NCBI GenBank assembly: GCA_017501225.1
Contig: JAFVXH010000009.1
Location: 33,980-97,979 of the forward strand
DNA from: Clostridia bacterium
GTDB lineage: Bacteria > Bacillota > Clostridia > Oscillospirales > CAG-272
Length of the DNA stretch: 64,000 bases
Reading direction: 5' to 3'
Below are positions 61,930-64,000 of the stretch, one piece after another; positions within the stretch are counted from its first letter, which is position 1; each line of letters opens with the position of its first letter. The notes under the pieces were generated by a model, which saw nothing but the letters and a program-made list of their open reading frames with translations, did not search any database and was not told the origin of the DNA. The position numbers and the translations under genes were made by a program.

Positions 61930-63687
61930 ATGTTTGACATTTTTGACGTCCTTGCCCTGATCGGAGGCCTTTGTCTGTTTCTGTTCGGTATGAACATTAT
62001 GGGAGATGGCTTGGAAAGGCGGGCAGGGAATAGCCTCAAGGCACTGCTCGGAAAGCTTACGAACAGCCGTATCAAGGGCTTTTTGACGGGACTTGGTGTG
62101 ACCGCCGTCATCCAGAGCTCGTCCGCGACTACCGTTATGGTCGTAGGCTTTGTTAACTCCAAGGTCATGACCTTAAGGCAGTCCATCGGCGTGATCATGG
62201 GTGCGAATATCGGTACGACCGTGACCGCGTGGCTGCTCAGCCTTGGCGGAATCTCCAGTGATAACGTGATCGTAAAGCTGCTCAAGCCCACGTCCTTTAC
62301 TCCCGTGCTGGCACTGATCGGTATTGCGCTGACGATGTTTGCGAAGTCCTCCAAAAAGAAGGACGTCGGAACCATTTTGCTCGGATTTGCCACGCTGATG
62401 TTCGGTATGGACGCGATGAGTGATGCGGTGTCCGGGCTTGCAAACGTTCCTGAATTCCAAAATCTGTTCCTCGCCTTTACCAACCCCATTCTCGGTGTTT
62501 TGGTTGGCGCATTTGTAACCGCTGTGATCCAGTCGAGCTCTGCGTCGGTCGGTATTCTTCAGGCGCTCAGCGTCACGGGGGCGGTGTCCTATGCCGCAGC
62601 GATCCCGATCATCATGGGACAGAATATCGGCACCTGCGTCACGGCAATGCTCTCGTCCCTGGGCGCGACCAAAAACGCGAAGCGCGCGTCCATTATCCAT
62701 TTGCTGTTCAACGTGCTGGGTACCGTGGTATGGCTTGCTGTATTCTGCATCATCTCCGCGATCTTCAAACCCCTGATCCTGAACGCATCGGCATCCTTCC
62801 TTGGAATTGCGATTTGCCACTCCATTTTCAATATTCTTTGCACGCTTCTTCTCCTGCCTGCTGCCTCGCTGCTGGAGAAGCTTGCGTACAAGCTGGTTCC
62901 CGAGGCAAAGGAACCCGAGAAGGTGGTCGAGCTGGACGAGCGTCTGCTCGCGACGCCCCCCATCGCGGTAGAACAGAGCTATCAGCTCTCCTGCAAAATG
63001 GCGAGCGAGGCTGTCGAGGGCTTTTTGCTCAGCATTCGCGCCATTCGGGATTACTCTCCCGAAATTGCCGAGAAGATCCGTAAGATCGAGGACGACACCG
63101 ACCGTTACGAGGACGTTCTCGGAACTTATCTTACCAAGCTGAGTAAGAGTCAGGTGTCGGACGAGGACAGTGCCACCGTTACAAAGCTGCTCAAGGCGAT
63201 CGGAGATTTTGAGCGCATTTCCGACCACGCGGTCAACGTGCTGGAATCGGTCGAGGAGCTTCGCGAAAAGGGAATTCGGTTTTCCGATGCCGCAAGCGCT
63301 GAGCTGGATACGCTGTGCTGCGCGACGGAGGAAATTCTGCGCTTGACCGAGACCTCGTTCGTCAAGGGAGATCTTGCTACCGCATACGACGTAGAGCCCT
63401 TGGAGCAGGTGATCGACGACATCAAAAAACTTTTGCGTGACAATCACATTCTTCGCCTCAGGGGTGGCGTATGCACCGTGGAAACGGGCTTTATCTGGTC
63501 GGATCTTCTGACCGACTTTGAGCGTGTCAGTGACCACTGCTCCAACGTTGCGGTCGGTATCATCGACGAGAGCGAGCACACCATGAACGCCCACGAGGTT
63601 ATCAGAAACCTCAAGGCAAGCGACACGCATTTTACCGAGAAATACGCCGAGTATTCGAGCAAATACGCCGTTACCAACGCACAGTAA
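61930..63687 (+). CDS. Na/Pi cotransporter family protein with C-terminal PhoU domain
   Basis: 585 residues. The membrane domain (about 1-320) has two inverted QSSS repeats, AVIQSSSATTVMVVGFVN near residue 58 and AVIQSSSASVGILQAL near 199, the phosphate-transport signature of the NptA/SLC34 family. The PhoU-like helical domain (about 340-560; IEDDTDRYEDVLGTYLTKL, DFERISDHAVNVLESV, DFERVSDHCSNVAVGI) carries the E/DxxxD metal motifs. The fusion is the common bacterial YjbB-like arrangement. The start follows TTCGGAGGAACC. It may export or import phosphate. Confidence 0.92.
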   Translation: MFDIFDVLALIGGLCLFLFGMNIMGDGLERRAGNSLKALLGKLTNSRIKGFLTGLGVTAVIQSSSATTVMVVGFVNSKVMTLRQSIGVIMGANIGTTVTAWLLSLGGISSDNVIVKLLKPTSFTPVLALIGIALTMFAKSSKKKDVGTILLGFATLMFGMDAMSDAVSGLANVPEFQNLFLAFTNPILGVLVGAFVTAVIQSSSASVGILQALSVTGAVSYAAAIPIIMGQNIGTCVTAMLSSLGATKNAKRASIIHLLFNVLGTVVWLAVFCIISAIFKPLILNASASFLGIAICHSIFNILCTLLLLPAASLLEKLAYKLVPEAKEPEKVVELDERLLATPPIAVEQSYQLSCKMASEAVEGFLLSIRAIRDYSPEIAEKIRKIEDDTDRYEDVLGTYLTKLSKSQVSDEDSATVTKLLKAIGDFERISDHAVNVLESVEELREKGIRFSDAASAELDTLCCATEEILRLTETSFVKGDLATAYDVEPLEQVIDDIKKLLRDNHILRLRGGVCTVETGFIWSDLLTDFERVSDHCSNVAVGIIDESEHTMNAHEVIRNLKASDTHFTEKYAEYSSKYAVTNAQ

Positions 63688-63690
63688 GCA

Positions 63691-63730
63691 AACAAGGGCT
63701 GACCGAGAGGTCAGCCCTTGTTGATGTTTT
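63691..63730 (+). terminator. Terminator after the Na/Pi cotransporter gene
   Basis: AACAAGGGCTGACC (63691-63704) pairs with GGTCAGCCCTTGTT (63709-63722), 4-nt loop, then GATGTTTTTCC. Confidence 0.88.
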
Positions 63731-64000
63731 TCCAAAGCGCCGGCAATTCCATGTAATTGTGGAGCACTTGCGCCTTTCCTCGCCGGATGAGGGCTAATAA
63801 AAAACCTTTCCGCGGGTCGCCGAGGACGTCGACCCCTACGGTCAAAAAAGGACGCCGCGCGTAAACGTAACGTCCATCCTATGTAGGGGCGACCATTGGT
63901 CGCCCGCGGGCTACGTGTATCAATGTTGCTTACCCTGACAAGACGTTTGCTCTTATGCCTCCCACCACGGGGGAGGTGGCGCCGCAGGCGACGGAGAGGG
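63731..64000. repeat. Gene-free right end with palindromic intergenic repeats
   Basis: No ORF with a ribosome site. A near-perfect palindrome GGGCGACCATTGGTCGCCC lies at 63887-63905 within TGTAGGGGCGACC...CCGCGGG. CTCCCACCACGGGGGAGG lies near 63960-63977 and precedes a GGCGCCGCAGGCG stretch. This composition matches dispersed intergenic repeat units seen in many clostridial genomes (inference from memory, not searched). Confidence 0.6.

Noticed and set aside
62173..63735. 520-codon - strand frame opposite the Na/Pi cotransporter gene
   Set aside because: Starts beyond the terminator hairpin of the real gene and has no family signature.
63731..64000. CRISPR array at the right end
   Set aside because: Repeats are palindromic but not regularly spaced and differ from each other; no cas genes are nearby.

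Overview
The window looks like a chromosomal segment of an anaerobic Firmicute of class Clostridia, possibly an Oscillospiraceae/Ruminococcaceae-type gut organism. This is an inference from several traits: two T-box leaders, a CIRCE-controlled hrcA-grpE-dnaK-dnaJ operon, a LytTR/DUF3021 pair, ferredoxin-dependent 2-oxoacid oxidoreductase genes, strong AAGGAGG-type ribosome sites and sigma-A promoters with near-consensus -35/-10 boxes. Coding sequence is GC-rich at third positions, which produces many long antisense shadow ORFs that are not genes. No rRNA, tRNA, CRISPR array, phage or insertion sequence was seen.

Layout. 1-4988: a leftward housekeeping run lon > engB > M50 protease > scpA, with scpA cut by the left edge. 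5067-10103: uvrB-uvrA. 10190-17367: a divergent TetR-type regulator and a compact shikimate operon (chorismate mutase, aroB, aroC, an aroE-aroK fusion, aroQ, aroA, DAHP synthase). This encodes every step from DAHP to chorismate plus the step to prephenate. A 17-bp dyad occurs once in each of the two divergent promoter/leader regions. 17400-19759: metY and metA, with MetA carrying the acetyl-CoA-type Glu111. 19930-25786: hrcA-grpE-dnaK-dnaJ-prmA under CIRCE.

25835-36878 is the most unusual part. Two T-box riboswitch operons stand in tandem. The first leader can be folded to show a GTA (Val) specifier. It precedes an HTH-cupin-acyl-CoA-ligase fusion, a MinD-like ATPase and a four-subunit 2-oxoisovalerate-type ferredoxin oxidoreductase. 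The second leader shows a CTC (Leu) specifier. It precedes a 2-isopropylmalate-synthase homologue that has lost its metal-binding residues, a TIM-barrel/acyl-CoA-ligase fusion and an amidohydrolase. T-box genes are switched on by amino-acid shortage, so I infer that this is a biosynthetic or salvage module that activates branched short-chain acids and reductively carboxylates them towards branched-chain amino acids. It is not likely to be a catabolic locus.

36990-47170 holds a membrane UDP-sugar dehydratase, a small zinc-ribbon membrane protein, a 5'-nucleotidase-type lipoprotein, DUF3021/LytTR, a response regulator with an ArsB/NhaD-type transporter, and a CNNM/CorC-type protein behind a possible leader peptide. 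47292-57392 is sugar and amino-sugar metabolism. Rightward are a DegT-type aminotransferase, an AraC regulator, a Gfo/Idh/MocA oxidoreductase and an amidohydrolase. Leftward are nagA-like, a frameshifted nagB-like gene, an FGGY kinase and an archaeal-type triosephosphate-isomerase homologue, with a divergent LacI regulator. 57399-63687 holds tyrA, a hotdog thioesterase, an internally deleted MTA/SAH nucleosidase remnant, an MFS transporter, an acyltransferase with a zinc ribbon, and a Na/Pi cotransporter with a PhoU domain. The last 300 bases hold a terminator and palindromic intergenic repeats only.
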